The notes under the pieces: model-generated
What the model was told of the DNA's origin: nothing
The model's input: the letters and a program-made list of their open reading frames with translations, nothing else
The model's database searches: none
In this document: piece by piece, positions 8,347 to 18,194 of the stretch
Position numbering within the stretch: position 1 is the first letter of the stretch
How the letters are laid out: each line of letters starts with the position of its first letter
Assembly: GCA_039961715.1 (NCBI GenBank)
Contig: JABRVW010000028.1
Span: forward strand, 1 to 57,555
DNA length: 57,555 bases
Direction of reading: 5' to 3'
From: JACQPU01 sp039961715
GTDB lineage: Bacteria; Bacteroidota; Ignavibacteria; UBA10030
Position numbers and translations under genes: made by a program

Positions 8347-10323
8347 ATGGTGACAACTCTTGTTCCGTTGATCGTCGTCTTTCCACTGGCAGGATTCCTC
8401 TTCCTCGGACTTTTCGGCTCGAGGATCAGAAACGAGGCCCTGATTGGAGCCATTGGAAGCGGCTCTGTGGGCCTCTCGTTCCTGTCGGCCGGATGGATCT
8501 TCCTGAGCATGCTCGCCTGGGAAGTGCCGGACCGCACGTTTTCGATTGAGCTTTTTCCGTGGATTGCTTCCTACACGGGAAACCCCGCCTCGTTTGTTTC
8601 CTCGATCTCCTATAGGATCGATGAACTGTCGATCCTCATGACCCTTGTGGTGACCGGCGTCGGATTCCTGATCCATCTCTACTCGATCGGGTACATGTAC
8701 GGCGACCGTGGATTCTGGCGGTTTTTCGCATACATGAACCTCTTTATCGTCGCGATGCTCAATCTGGTCCTCGCGGACAATTTCCTGCTGATGTTCCTCG
8801 GGTGGGAAGGCGTCGGCCTGTGCTCCTATCTCCTCATTGGATTTTGGCACGACAGGAAGTTCGATGTTGGCGGGTACAAGCCGGGAACTGCGACCACAAG
8901 CGACGCGGCAAAGAAGGCGTTCATTGTCAATCGGATTGGCGATGTTGGATTTTTGATTGCCATGTTTTTGATCGTGGACAGGTTTGGAAGTTTGAATTTT
9001 GAATCTGTCTTTGGAGCGGCGTCAGTCCTGACCCCGGGCAACGTCACCGTATTCTGGATCGCCCTCCTGTTGTTCATCGGGGCTACGGGAAAATCCGCAC
9101 AGATCCCGCTCTATGTCTGGCTCCCCGATGCCATGGCCGGCCCCACTCCGGTCAGCGCGTTGATCCACGCCGCGACCATGGTCACTGCCGGTGTCTATAT
9201 GGTCGCACGGTGCTCAATCCTCTACGCTCTCGCTCCCGACGCATTAACAATCGTTGCCATCGTGGGCGCCGCAACCGCGTTCTTCGCCGGCACGATGGGC
9301 TTGGTTCAAAACGACATTAAGAAGGTTCTGGCCTACTCCACAGTCAGCCAGCTCGGCTACATGTTTCTTGCCATGGGTGTGGCGGCATTCGGCGCGGGCA
9401 TCTTTCACCTGATGACCCATGCGTTCTTCAAGGCGCTTCTGTTTTTGGGCTCCGGAGCGGTGATCCATGCCATGCATGAGGAGCAGGATATCCAGAAGAT
9501 GGGCGGGCTCAGGGCCGCGATGCCAGTGACATTCTGGACCTTCCTCATTGGCGCTTTGGCAATTTCCGGAATTCCGCCGCTCTCCGGATTTTTTAGCAAG
9601 GATGAAATCCTCTGGAAGGCGTTTTCCAGCGACTACGGCTCACCCTTGCTGTGGGTCGTCGGAGTTGCCGGAGCGGCGCTGACGGCGTTGTACATGTTCA
9701 GATTGGTATCGCTGACGTTTGAGGGCGGGCCCCGGTACGATGCACACCACGTGCATCCACACGAAGCACCGCGCACGATGACGATACCGCTCATCCTGCT
9801 CGCCGTGCTGTCTGTAATCGGCGGATTCGTCGGGATCCCGGAAAGCCTCCTCGGGGGCAATGCGATCGAACACTGGCTTGATCCGGTGTTTCAGCGTGCC
9901 CATGCCAGGCTTGAGCTTCAGCCTCATGACCCGGATGTGGTGGAGTACATCCTCATGGCTGTTTCGGTCGGCCTTGCCGTTGCCGGGATTCTGGCCGGCC
10001 GCGCTCTCTATCTCAGGCGGCGCGATCTGGTCGAGCAGTGGCAGAGGCGCTTTGCCCGGATCTACAACCTGTTGTGGAACAAATATTACGTGGATGAACT
10101 GTATGATGCCGCGGTTGTCCGCCCCATAGTCACTCTTTCCGAGCGCTTGTTGTGGAAGTGGTTTGACGTGGGAATCATCGACGGCGTTGTGAACGGATCC
10201 GCGGCCGTGACCGCCAAGGTTGGCGAGTGGGTACGGCGAATCCAGACAGGCGTGGCACAGGTCTATGCAACAGTCTTCCTCGCGGGCATTCTCCTGGTTG
10301 TCACATGGCTCCTCTTCCGATAG
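8347..10323 (+). CDS. nuoL: NADH-quinone oxidoreductase subunit L
   Basis: Largest antiporter-like subunit of complex I, at the distal end of the membrane arm. The 658-residue, strongly hydrophobic protein contains the family core WLPDAMAGPTPVSALIHAAT (about residues 258-277), the WEGVGLCSYLLIGFW segment near residue 150 and the FFSKDEILW segment near residue 416. The C-terminal part includes the long amphipathic region expected for the lateral helix and a final membrane helix. It starts 4 bases after nuoK. Confidence 0.97.
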   Translation: MVTTLVPLIVVFPLAGFLFLGLFGSRIRNEALIGAIGSGSVGLSFLSAGWIFLSMLAWEVPDRTFSIELFPWIASYTGNPASFVSSISYRIDELSILMTLVVTGVGFLIHLYSIGYMYGDRGFWRFFAYMNLFIVAMLNLVLADNFLLMFLGWEGVGLCSYLLIGFWHDRKFDVGGYKPGTATTSDAAKKAFIVNRIGDVGFLIAMFLIVDRFGSLNFESVFGAASVLTPGNVTVFWIALLLFIGATGKSAQIPLYVWLPDAMAGPTPVSALIHAATMVTAGVYMVARCSILYALAPDALTIVAIVGAATAFFAGTMGLVQNDIKKVLAYSTVSQLGYMFLAMGVAAFGAGIFHLMTHAFFKALLFLGSGAVIHAMHEEQDIQKMGGLRAAMPVTFWTFLIGALAISGIPPLSGFFSKDEILWKAFSSDYGSPLLWVVGVAGAALTALYMFRLVSLTFEGGPRYDAHHVHPHEAPRTMTIPLILLAVLSVIGGFVGIPESLLGGNAIEHWLDPVFQRAHARLELQPHDPDVVEYILMAVSVGLAVAGILAGRALYLRRRDLVEQWQRRFARIYNLLWNKYYVDELYDAAVVRPIVTLSERLLWKWFDVGIIDGVVNGSAAVTAKVGEWVRRIQTGVAQVYATVFLAGILLVVTWLLFR

Positions 10324-10333
10324 GCTCTTGATC

Positions 10334-11917
10334 ATGACTCATGACTACATGCTCAGCCTGACCGTCTTCTTCCCCCTCGCGGGCGTGATCGCGTTGTTCC
10401 TTGTGCGTTCGGAGAGGATCGGGCTCGTGAAATGGACGGGGCTTGTCACGTCCCTGGTGACATTCCTGTTTTCCGTCGTGCTGTTCTTCCGATTCGACCC
10501 GGAGCTGGCGGGATTTCAGTTCTCGGAATCCGCCGTGTGGATCGAGTCGCTCAACATTGGTTACAAGATCGGGATTGACGGGATTTCCCTCCTGTTGATT
10601 GTGTTGACCACCTTTCTCACCCCGATAGCCCTCCTTGGAACCTGGAATTCCGTGACGCACCGGCTCAGAGAATACACGATGATGGTGTTACTTCTCGAGG
10701 TCGGAATGACGGGGGTGTTCGCGGCTTTGGATCTGTTTCTCTTTTACGTGTTCTGGGAGGCCATGCTGATCCCCATGTACTTCATCATCGGCATCTGGGG
10801 CGGGCAGGAACGGATTTATGCGGCGGTAAAATTCTTCCTCTTCACGCTGTTTGGCAGTTTGCTCATGCTTGTAGCCATTCTGGCTCTTGGATACCATGCC
10901 TCCGTTGTTCCTCAGGGCGTCTTTACGACCGACCTCCTGCGCCTGTACGAGATAGGGCCGACATTACCTGCTTCCGTTCAGCTGTGGATGTTCCTTGCCT
11001 TTGCCTTGAGCTTCGCTATCAAGGTGCCGCTGTTCCCGCTTCACACCTGGCTTCCAGACGCGCACGTCCAGGCGCCCACGGCCGGAAGCGTTATTTTGGC
11101 CGGTGTTCTTTTGAAGATGGGAACCTACGGCTTCATCCGATTTTGCCTGCCGCTCTTTCCGGAAGCATCGATTGCTGCTGCTCCCTGGATGTCTGCGCTG
11201 GCCGTCATCGGTATTTTGTATGGCGGATTGGTTGCCATGGTACAGGCGGACATGAAGAAGCTTGTCGCGTATTCGTCCGTGGCACATCTTGGATTTGTCG
11301 TGCTGGGGATTTTTTCCATGACTGAAGAGGGGATGCAGGGAGCGGTCATTCAAATGGTCAACCATGGTCTCTCCACAGGGGCTCTCTTTCTTCTGGTTGG
11401 AATGATCTACGACCGTGCCCACACGAGGATGATTTCGGATTTCGGCGGGGTGGCGCACGTGATGCCGGTGTTTGCGGTCTTTTTCATGATTGTGAGTCTT
11501 TCCTCGATCGGCCTGCCCGGGCTGAACGGCTTTGTGGGTGAATTCCTTGTGCTCCTGGGGTCGTTCAATTCAGGCGTGCTTGGGACAAGAGCTTTCGCTG
11601 TCGTTGCGGCAACCGGCGTCGTGGTCGCGGCGGTGTATCTGTTGTGGATGTACCAGCGCGTGATGTTTGGACCGATTCGCGAAAAGGGGGCGTACCATGG
11701 GCATGTGCTCAAGGACCTGGACTTCCGGGAGAATGCCACGCTTGCCGCGATCGTCGTGTTCATCGTTTGGATTGGCATCTATCCTTCGACCTTCATGTCC
11801 AAATCGGGAACTGCGACGCGCCATGTTGTGAAGAAGATTGAGCGAGTGCGAAGCGGGTCAGGGTCGGAACTCGCCCGCTTTTCGCAAAGCGATCCGAGCA
11901 TCCTCCCTCAACCGTAA
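10334..11917 (+). CDS. nuoM: NADH-quinone oxidoreductase subunit M
   Basis: Antiporter-like membrane subunit of complex I. I start it at the ATG at 10334, because the earlier in-frame GTG at 10220 lies inside nuoL. The 527-residue protein has FWEAMLIPMYFIIGIWGG (about residue 140) with the conserved glutamate, and the core HTWLPDAHVQAPTAGSVILA near residue 237. It is followed after 13 bases by an antiporter gene instead of nuoN. Confidence 0.96.
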   Translation: MTHDYMLSLTVFFPLAGVIALFLVRSERIGLVKWTGLVTSLVTFLFSVVLFFRFDPELAGFQFSESAVWIESLNIGYKIGIDGISLLLIVLTTFLTPIALLGTWNSVTHRLREYTMMVLLLEVGMTGVFAALDLFLFYVFWEAMLIPMYFIIGIWGGQERIYAAVKFFLFTLFGSLLMLVAILALGYHASVVPQGVFTTDLLRLYEIGPTLPASVQLWMFLAFALSFAIKVPLFPLHTWLPDAHVQAPTAGSVILAGVLLKMGTYGFIRFCLPLFPEASIAAAPWMSALAVIGILYGGLVAMVQADMKKLVAYSSVAHLGFVVLGIFSMTEEGMQGAVIQMVNHGLSTGALFLLVGMIYDRAHTRMISDFGGVAHVMPVFAVFFMIVSLSSIGLPGLNGFVGEFLVLLGSFNSGVLGTRAFAVVAATGVVVAAVYLLWMYQRVMFGPIREKGAYHGHVLKDLDFRENATLAAIVVFIVWIGIYPSTFMSKSGTATRHVVKKIERVRSGSGSELARFSQSDPSILPQP

Positions 11918-11930
11918 GGCCCTTTCGAGC

Positions 11931-13361
11931 ATGCAGCCGGGAATGAAGCGGAACCTTCTGATCTTCGGAGCGGTGGCAGTCGTTTTGGCTGCAGGATTCA
12001 ACGCGGCGGAGAGCATGATTGCGGGATTGGAGATCAAGCGTGTTGAAGGCTGGCTGGTGATTCCCTTTGTGTTGCTGCTTGGCGCGATCGCCGTTGTGCC
12101 TTTTATCTCCCGGCATTGGTGGGAACATCACTATCCAAAAGTCTCCCTTGCTCTTGGCGCGCTCGTTGTTGCGTACTATATCTTCGTCCTCGATAATATC
12201 CCAAGGCTCCTGCTGACCTCGCATGAGTATGTCAGCTTCATCTCGCTCATCGGTTCGCTGTTTGTGGTCTCCGGCGGAATCCATCTCGATATACGCGGCA
12301 AGTCGGCACCGTACGAGAACGTTGCCCTGCTGGGTCTGGGAGCAGTGATTGCAAATCTCCTTGGCACGACCGGAGCCTCCATGCTGCTGATCCGGCCGTT
12401 TCTCCGCATTAATCGGTTCAGGATCAAGGCCTACCACGTGGTATTCTTCATCTTCATTGTGAGCAATGTTGGTGGGGCTCTGACCCCGATCGGTGATCCG
12501 CCGCTCTTTCTCGGCTATCTGAAAGGCGTACCGTTCTTCTGGGTCGTTGGGCGGGTATGGCACATCTGGGCCCTGACTATCGGAGCGCTTTTGCTCATTT
12601 TCTACCTTATTGATTCGAGGGAGTTTCGAAAAGTACCGGCATTGTTTCAACAACAGGCCGTGAGGCCGGACGAACCGCGGTTCACGGGGCTTCACAACAT
12701 CGGCTATCTCGCCGTGATCCTTGGGGCCGTGTTCATCTCTCACCCTGTGATGCTCAGGGAGATCATCATGGGCGCGGCGGCATTTGCCTCGTACTATACA
12801 ACGAGAGCCGAGATCCATGCAAAGAATGAATTCAACTTTATTCCGATCAAAGAAGTGGCGATTCTGTTCGCGGGTATTTTTGCCACCATGATTCCGGCTC
12901 TCGACTGGCTTGAGTTGAATGCGGAAACGCTTGGCATCGTAACGCCTGCACAGTATTATTGGGGCACCGGCATTCTCTCGAGCTTTCTGGACAACGCCCC
13001 TACCTATCTGAATTTTCTGACAGCCTCGTTCGGCCTTCACGGGGCCAGTGTGGACAATATTCAGCACATGCATGCGATGCTCGGAATTTCCTCCGCGGAA
13101 TCCCTTGGCCTTGCCGTACCGTTGATGGAGGGTGCACAGGCGATCACCGCCGAGTCATGGAAATACGTCCAGGCCGTCTCTGTTTCTGCCGTGTTCTTTG
13201 GTGCATGCACCTACATCGGTAACGGGCCGAACTTCATGGTGAAATCCATCGCTGAGCAAGCCAGGGTTGATTGCCCAAGCTTCTTCGGCTATGTGGCAAA
13301 GTACACGATTCCGATTCTGATTCCCCTCTATGCGCTCGTCTGGATTCTTTTCTTCAGATAA
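11931..13361 (+). CDS. NhaD/CitMHS-type sodium:proton antiporter
   Basis: About 476 residues with roughly a dozen hydrophobic segments. NVGGALTPIGDPPLFLGYLK (about residues 178-197) and FLDNAPTYLNF (about residue 352) are hallmarks of the ion transporter superfamily that includes NhaD and citrate carriers. The start is uncertain: ATG 11931 and ATG 11943 are both possible, and an upstream GTG overlaps nuoM. A NhaD gene within the complex I operon is reported for Rhodothermus marinus, which supports a sodium/proton role here. The transported ion is inferred from context. Confidence 0.82.
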   Translation: MQPGMKRNLLIFGAVAVVLAAGFNAAESMIAGLEIKRVEGWLVIPFVLLLGAIAVVPFISRHWWEHHYPKVSLALGALVVAYYIFVLDNIPRLLLTSHEYVSFISLIGSLFVVSGGIHLDIRGKSAPYENVALLGLGAVIANLLGTTGASMLLIRPFLRINRFRIKAYHVVFFIFIVSNVGGALTPIGDPPLFLGYLKGVPFFWVVGRVWHIWALTIGALLLIFYLIDSREFRKVPALFQQQAVRPDEPRFTGLHNIGYLAVILGAVFISHPVMLREIIMGAAAFASYYTTRAEIHAKNEFNFIPIKEVAILFAGIFATMIPALDWLELNAETLGIVTPAQYYWGTGILSSFLDNAPTYLNFLTASFGLHGASVDNIQHMHAMLGISSAESLGLAVPLMEGAQAITAESWKYVQAVSVSAVFFGACTYIGNGPNFMVKSIAEQARVDCPSFFGYVAKYTIPILIPLYALVWILFFR

Positions 13362-13376
13362 AGGAGACCTCGTTCC

Positions 13377-14786
13377 ATGACCATCTCACGCATTCCGCAG
13401 GCCTCTCTTCTGTTTATATTTCTGCTCCTTGCCGCTGCGATGTTGCTCGGCGGCTTTGGACCAGCTCAGCCTGATCCCGAGCACGCGCCTTCCGCGGGCC
13501 ATCAGGATCCCGTGGCTCCGGTGCTCCTCGCCGTGACCGTCATTCTGGCATTTGCCAAGCTGGGGGGAGAGTTGTTTGAGAGACTCGGTCAGCCTGCCGT
13601 GCTCGGGGAACTGATCTTCGGCGTCATTCTGGGAAACCTTGTTCTGATTAACCCCGCGTGGGATTTCTTCGGTCCCCTGCGAACTGACCATATCACCGAA
13701 CAATGGGCTTATGCGGTCGATATCCTGGCCCGCATCGGCGTTATTCTACTTCTGTTCGAGGTCGGATTGGAATCCAGCGTGGCGGAAATGCGGAAGGTCG
13801 GGGCTTCGTCGTTCCTCGTTGCGACAGTAGGTGTCATCGCCCCGTTTGCTCTTGGCTACTTCGCCAGCGCTGCGTTTATCAAAGAAGTGCCTGATTCCAT
13901 TCTGGCCATGAACGCGAATTTCGACATCAGCAATATCCATATCTTCATTGGTGCCACCCTGTGCGCGACCAGCGTGGGGATTACGGCACGCGTGCTGAAG
14001 GATCTGGGAAAACTGCAGACGAAGGAGGCGAAGATCGTTTTGGGGGCGGCTGTGATCGACGATGTGATGGGATTGATCATCCTCGCCGTGGCGGCGGGTA
14101 TCATTGTAGCGGCAGAAACGGGCGTGCCGATGGAATTTGCCGAAGTTGTGAAGATCACAGGTATCGCGCTGGGGTTCCTCGTCGGTGCCATTGTGATCGG
14201 CCTGACCGTCGTGCCCCGGATTCTGAAGAAGATTGCTGTTCTCCGCACACATGGCATCATGCTGATTTCCGCCCTCCTCTTCTGCTTTCTCTTTTCGTAC
14301 CTTGCCAATGCCGCCGGCCTTGCAGCGATCGTCGGCGCATTTGCGGCGGGGCTGATTCTGGAAGAGGTGCATTTTACGGAATTTCGTGAGGAGAAACATC
14401 TGCACGACCTGCTGACTCCCGTTACGACGTTTCTCGTTCCCATCTTCTTCGTCGTGATGGGCATTCAGGTGCGGCTTGAGACGTTTTTGAATCCCAGCGT
14501 CCTTGGGCTCGCCTTGGCCCTGAGTATTGCCGCGTTCATCGGCAAACAGGTTTGCGGTCTCGCCGTGGTGGACAAAGGGCTTGACCGCCTTTCAGTGGGG
14601 CTGGGGATGGTTCCTCGCGGCGAAGTTGGGCTGATCTTTGCAAGCATCGGAAAAGGGCTGGGGGTCGTAGATGATGCGATCTTCTCGGCGATCGTGATCA
14701 TGGTGATCGTGACGACCCTGATGACTCCGCCACTCCTAAAATTTTCGCTCGCCCGGTGGGAACGGCGAAAACCCGCGGAGACATGA
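13377..14786 (+). CDS. CPA2-family cation:proton antiporter
   Basis: A 469-residue membrane protein of the KefB/NapA type, lacking the cytoplasmic TrkA-N domain of full-length Kef. It starts with a hydrophobic leader, then has GQPAVLGELIFGVILGN (about residue 72), LLLFEVGLESS near residue 125, an AAVIDDVMGLIILA segment (about residue 223) with the paired aspartates of electrogenic exchangers, and MVPRGEVGLIFASIG near residue 412. AAAGGAGA precedes the ATG. It lies 15 bases after the NhaD-type gene and 3 bases before nuoN, so it is embedded in the complex I cluster. The cation could be Na+ or K+. Confidence 0.88.
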   Translation: MTISRIPQASLLFIFLLLAAAMLLGGFGPAQPDPEHAPSAGHQDPVAPVLLAVTVILAFAKLGGELFERLGQPAVLGELIFGVILGNLVLINPAWDFFGPLRTDHITEQWAYAVDILARIGVILLLFEVGLESSVAEMRKVGASSFLVATVGVIAPFALGYFASAAFIKEVPDSILAMNANFDISNIHIFIGATLCATSVGITARVLKDLGKLQTKEAKIVLGAAVIDDVMGLIILAVAAGIIVAAETGVPMEFAEVVKITGIALGFLVGAIVIGLTVVPRILKKIAVLRTHGIMLISALLFCFLFSYLANAAGLAAIVGAFAAGLILEEVHFTEFREEKHLHDLLTPVTTFLVPIFFVVMGIQVRLETFLNPSVLGLALALSIAAFIGKQVCGLAVVDKGLDRLSVGLGMVPRGEVGLIFASIGKGLGVVDDAIFSAIVIMVIVTTLMTPPLLKFSLARWERRKPAET

Positions 14787-14789
14787 TCG

Positions 14790-16217
14790 ATGAATGAATT
14801 CAACCTATCCGATCTCCGGTTGATTGCTCCGTTTCTGACGGTTGTGCTCACAGGCATGGCTGTCTTGATCCTCGAAGGAATCCGTCGAAACAATGCAACG
14901 GCATCCTTTGCGGCGACCATCGCAGGATTATTGACCGCCCTCGGTCTGACGGTGGCCGAATTCGGGTCAACCGGCTCGGGCTTCAAAGACATGGTCAGCC
15001 AGGGATCGTTTGCAACCTACTTCTCAGGCTTGTTCATCGTTGTCGGACTCCTCACCGTTCTTGCCTCCCGCGGATACCTCCGCCAACGAGACTGGCAGCA
15101 CGGCGAGTATTATGCGCTGGTCCTGCTTGCCGTGTCCGGCATGATGCTTATGGCTTCGGGAAACGACCTGATCGTGATCTTTTTGGGCATCGAGCTGATG
15201 TCGCTTGCCTTCTACGTCCTTGCAGGCTTTTTCAGGATGAAGGCCTCCTCCAACGAATCGGCCCTGAAATATTTCCTTCTTGGAGCGTTTGCGACAGGAT
15301 TTCTGCTGTATGGCGTTGCATTGTTGTACGGCGTTACAGGGACCACCAACCTGGAAGGGATTGCGTCCAGAGCGGGCACGATGGCCGGAGAACCACTGTT
15401 TCTCCTCGGAGTCGGTATGCTCATCATCGCACTGGGATTCAAGGTCGCCGCCGTGCCGTTCCATATGTGGGCTCCTGACGTGTATGAAGGCGCGCCGACA
15501 GCGGTAACGGGTTTCATGGCCACCGCAGGGAAGGCCGCTGCCTTTGCCGCGTTCGGATCTGTCTTTCTCAAAGGGCTGGCGTTCACCGGTACGGAGGTGA
15601 ACCTGCTCCTGGCCATTCTGGCCGCGTTGTCGATGGTTGTGGGCAATATCACAGCCGTCGTTCAGAACAACGTCAAGCGCATGCTCGCGTATTCAAGCGT
15701 GGCCCACGCAGGGTACATCCTTGCCGGTGTTGCGGCGGGAAATGCCGACGGTCAGACAGGCATGATGTTCTATGTCGGCGCCTATGCATTCATGACGCTG
15801 GGGGCATTCACGATCGTGGGAATGTTGGAAGGGAAGGACGCACAAGGGCTGACGTACGGCGAGTATACCGGACTGAGTGCGCGACACCCGGCGGCGGCTT
15901 TTCTGATGGCAGTGTTCATGTTTTCGCTCGCGGGAATTCCTCCGCTCGCCGGTTTCTTCGGAAAATACTATGTCTTTCTGGCGGCGGTAGAGGCCGGCAT
16001 GACCTGGCTTGCCGTGATCGGTGTTCTGACGAGCCTTGTTTCCGTGTACTACTATCTCAGGCTTGTGGTCGAGATGTACTTCCGTGAACCCGTTCCGGGA
16101 CCCCACTCTCAGCCTGCATCCAGTTCGATGGCGATCGCGGCGTTTTCGGCCTACGCCGTAGTACAGTTCGGAATCTATCCTTCAATACTGTTGAGGCTGA
16201 TCAACGGAGGCCTTTGA
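14790..16217 (+). CDS. nuoN: NADH-quinone oxidoreductase subunit N
   Basis: Third antiporter-like membrane subunit of complex I, 475 residues. The core FHMWAPDVYEGAPTAVTGFM lies near residue 223, and the KRMLAYSSVAHAGYILAG segment near residue 296 is also typical. It is separated from nuoM by two unrelated antiporter genes, but spacing and strand keep it in the same apparent operon. Confidence 0.96.
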   Translation: MNEFNLSDLRLIAPFLTVVLTGMAVLILEGIRRNNATASFAATIAGLLTALGLTVAEFGSTGSGFKDMVSQGSFATYFSGLFIVVGLLTVLASRGYLRQRDWQHGEYYALVLLAVSGMMLMASGNDLIVIFLGIELMSLAFYVLAGFFRMKASSNESALKYFLLGAFATGFLLYGVALLYGVTGTTNLEGIASRAGTMAGEPLFLLGVGMLIIALGFKVAAVPFHMWAPDVYEGAPTAVTGFMATAGKAAAFAAFGSVFLKGLAFTGTEVNLLLAILAALSMVVGNITAVVQNNVKRMLAYSSVAHAGYILAGVAAGNADGQTGMMFYVGAYAFMTLGAFTIVGMLEGKDAQGLTYGEYTGLSARHPAAAFLMAVFMFSLAGIPPLAGFFGKYYVFLAAVEAGMTWLAVIGVLTSLVSVYYYLRLVVEMYFREPVPGPHSQPASSSMAIAAFSAYAVVQFGIYPSILLRLINGGL

Positions 16218-16230
16218 TCGCGACGCGCCC

Positions 16231-17787
16231 ATGAGAATCGTTCTTTCGGCGGAGGAAATGGCGGAATGTGACAGGGAGGCGATGAAATTATTCGGGATTT
16301 CCGGCCAGATTCTGATGGAGAATGCCGGAGCTGGAATTGCGCGTTGGATCGCCGACCGCTTTGCACCCATCAGGGGCAAGACTGTTTCCATTTTTTCGGG
16401 GAAGGGAAACAACGGTGGGGATGGCTTTGTTGTTGCGCGCCATCTTGCCAACGCGGGAGCCAGGGTGCAGGTGTTTGTCTGGTCGCGTCCCCAAAGAGGC
16501 GATGCAGCACGCAATCTTGATATCCTCAAAAGGATCAGCCGCGCGGCGCCCGATGAAGTGTCCATTACTTCTGTGTCAGCCTCCCACCTTTCCTCCCTCC
16601 ATTCCGATCTCATCATCGATTCTGTCTTCGGCACAGGGTTCTCGGGAACGGTCAAGCCTGCCTACCGAAAAGTATTCCAATGGATCAATGCGCAATCTGC
16701 CCCGCGAGTTGCCGTTGACATTCCGTCCGGAGTCAATGGCACAACAGGGAAGGCCGATCGCGATAGCATAAGGGCAACGGTGACGTTGACGCTTGGAACG
16801 GTGAAGCGAGGATTGGTTTGCAACGAGGGCCGGGACCTGAGCGGCGAGGTTCACGTGATCGACATTGGGATTCCGCGGAGCGTACTGCTGGGGAGAAAAA
16901 GCCAAACGTTTCTTATGGAAATGAGCGATGTTCAAGCCGTCATGCCCGCACGAGCGTCCACGACGCACAAGTACACGGCAGGAAAGGTGTTTGTGCTTGC
17001 CGGCTCAACAGGATATACCGGCGCGGCAGCGCTCACGGCACGTGCAGCGCTTCGCGCGGGTGCAGGGGCAGTCGTGTTGGGAACGCCATCTTCTGTCTAT
17101 CCTATTCTGGCAAGAGCTGTGACAGAGGCGATCGTTGTTCCCATGCCATCGACGCCGGCCGGATCGCTTTCTGCAGAGGCGGAATCTGCTGTTCTTGAGC
17201 GGATGGAATGGGCGGATGTGTGCGTTATGGGTCCCGGGCTCTCGCGGAACAGTGAAACATCCGCGCTTATCCGGTCCGTCCTGACCAGGGCTCGGGGCAG
17301 GATTGTTGCCGACGCCGACGTCCTGACCATTCTTGCGAAGGATGGGAGCAAGGTGGTGAAACGGTCTTCGGCCGACTTTGTTTTGACACCACACACGGGC
17401 GAAGCGTCGAGGCTTCTTGGCATTCCCGCGGGAGAGATCGAGGAACAACGGGTAGACATTGCCAGGGATGCTGCGCGGAGTTTTCAGGCAACGATTGTTC
17501 TCAAGGGAGCACCCACGGCAACAGCCTCCCCCGATGGCACGGTGTTTCTGAACTCCACCGGAAACCCGGGAATGGCGACTGTCGGAGCAGGGGATGTGCT
17601 CGCGGGCATGCTTGGCGGTCTCTGGGCGCAAGGGATGGAGTGTCCGGCGGCGGCGTGGGCAGGCGTGTATCTGCACGGACTGGCTGGAGATCTGGCAGCG
17701 TCCCGTCTCGGACAGAAAAGCCTGCTGGCCGGAGATCTTATCGATGCCCTTCCGGATGCTTTTCGGCGTGTGGAGGGGGGCATTTGA
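16231..17787 (+). CDS. nnrDE: bifunctional NAD(P)H-hydrate epimerase and ADP-dependent dehydratase
   Basis: Repairs damaged, hydrated NADH and NADPH. The N-terminal YjeF epimerase domain (about residues 1-215) carries the FSGKGNNGGDGFVVARHL signature near residue 55. The C-terminal dehydratase domain of ribokinase fold (about 225-510) ends with a GAGDVLAGML motif near residue 450 containing the catalytic aspartate. The 518-residue length fits the fused form. Placement after nuoN, 13 bases downstream, fits a role in NADH maintenance. The next gene overlaps its stop. Confidence 0.95.
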   Translation: MRIVLSAEEMAECDREAMKLFGISGQILMENAGAGIARWIADRFAPIRGKTVSIFSGKGNNGGDGFVVARHLANAGARVQVFVWSRPQRGDAARNLDILKRISRAAPDEVSITSVSASHLSSLHSDLIIDSVFGTGFSGTVKPAYRKVFQWINAQSAPRVAVDIPSGVNGTTGKADRDSIRATVTLTLGTVKRGLVCNEGRDLSGEVHVIDIGIPRSVLLGRKSQTFLMEMSDVQAVMPARASTTHKYTAGKVFVLAGSTGYTGAAALTARAALRAGAGAVVLGTPSSVYPILARAVTEAIVVPMPSTPAGSLSAEAESAVLERMEWADVCVMGPGLSRNSETSALIRSVLTRARGRIVADADVLTILAKDGSKVVKRSSADFVLTPHTGEASRLLGIPAGEIEEQRVDIARDAARSFQATIVLKGAPTATASPDGTVFLNSTGNPGMATVGAGDVLAGMLGGLWAQGMECPAAAWAGVYLHGLAGDLAASRLGQKSLLAGDLIDALPDAFRRVEGGI

Positions 17788-18194
17788 ACAGGTTCGTTCG
17801 ATACCAGCTTCCGGTTATTCTCTGGATTCTCGCCATCTTTGCCCTTTCGTCAATCCCGACGCTTCCCCAAATCAAATTCCCCATCAGCCCCGACAAGTTG
17901 GCACACATGGGAATCTATTTTGTGTTGTGCCTGTTATGGAAGAGAGCACTCTTCCACCAGGAGAGGTTCCCTTTGCTCGCCCGACAAGCCGTTTGGTACG
18001 CGTTTGCGTTGACCGTCGTCTACGGCACGTTGCTCGAGGTGTATCAGATGCTTGTTCCGAATCGCTACGCGGATGTGTATGACGCTGTCGCCAACGCCAT
18101 GGGTGCAGGCATGTATGCCGGATGGAGCGTCTGGCGATCCGCCAGGCGGCCAGGAGGAGAGACGGGCAGCCCGGATCGACGGCAATTGACATAG
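17784..18194 (+). CDS. VanZ-like membrane protein
   Basis: About 136 residues with four hydrophobic segments. The ALSSIPTLPQI segment near residue 20, the DKLAHMGIYFVL segment near residue 37 and the late YADVYDAVANAMGA region match the VanZ family, which is found in glycopeptide-resistance clusters and more often as an orphan of unknown role. I start it at the TTG at 17784, which overlaps the nnrDE stop and is preceded by GGAGGGGGG. A longer upstream frame lies inside nnrDE and is not credible. Confidence 0.8.
   Translation: MNRFVRYQLPVILWILAIFALSSIPTLPQIKFPISPDKLAHMGIYFVLCLLWKRALFHQERFPLLARQAVWYAFALTVVYGTLLEVYQMLVPNRYADVYDAVANAMGAGMYAGWSVWRSARRPGGETGSPDRRQLT

Noticed and set aside
10220..10333. 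Extended N-terminus of nuoM
   Set aside because: The extra residues overlap nuoL and are not hydrophobic in the family pattern; ATG 10334 fits better.
11793..13073. 426-codon minus-strand open frame opposite the NhaD-type gene
   Set aside because: Its composition (many His, Arg, Gln, Asn) is typical of the reverse of membrane-protein DNA.
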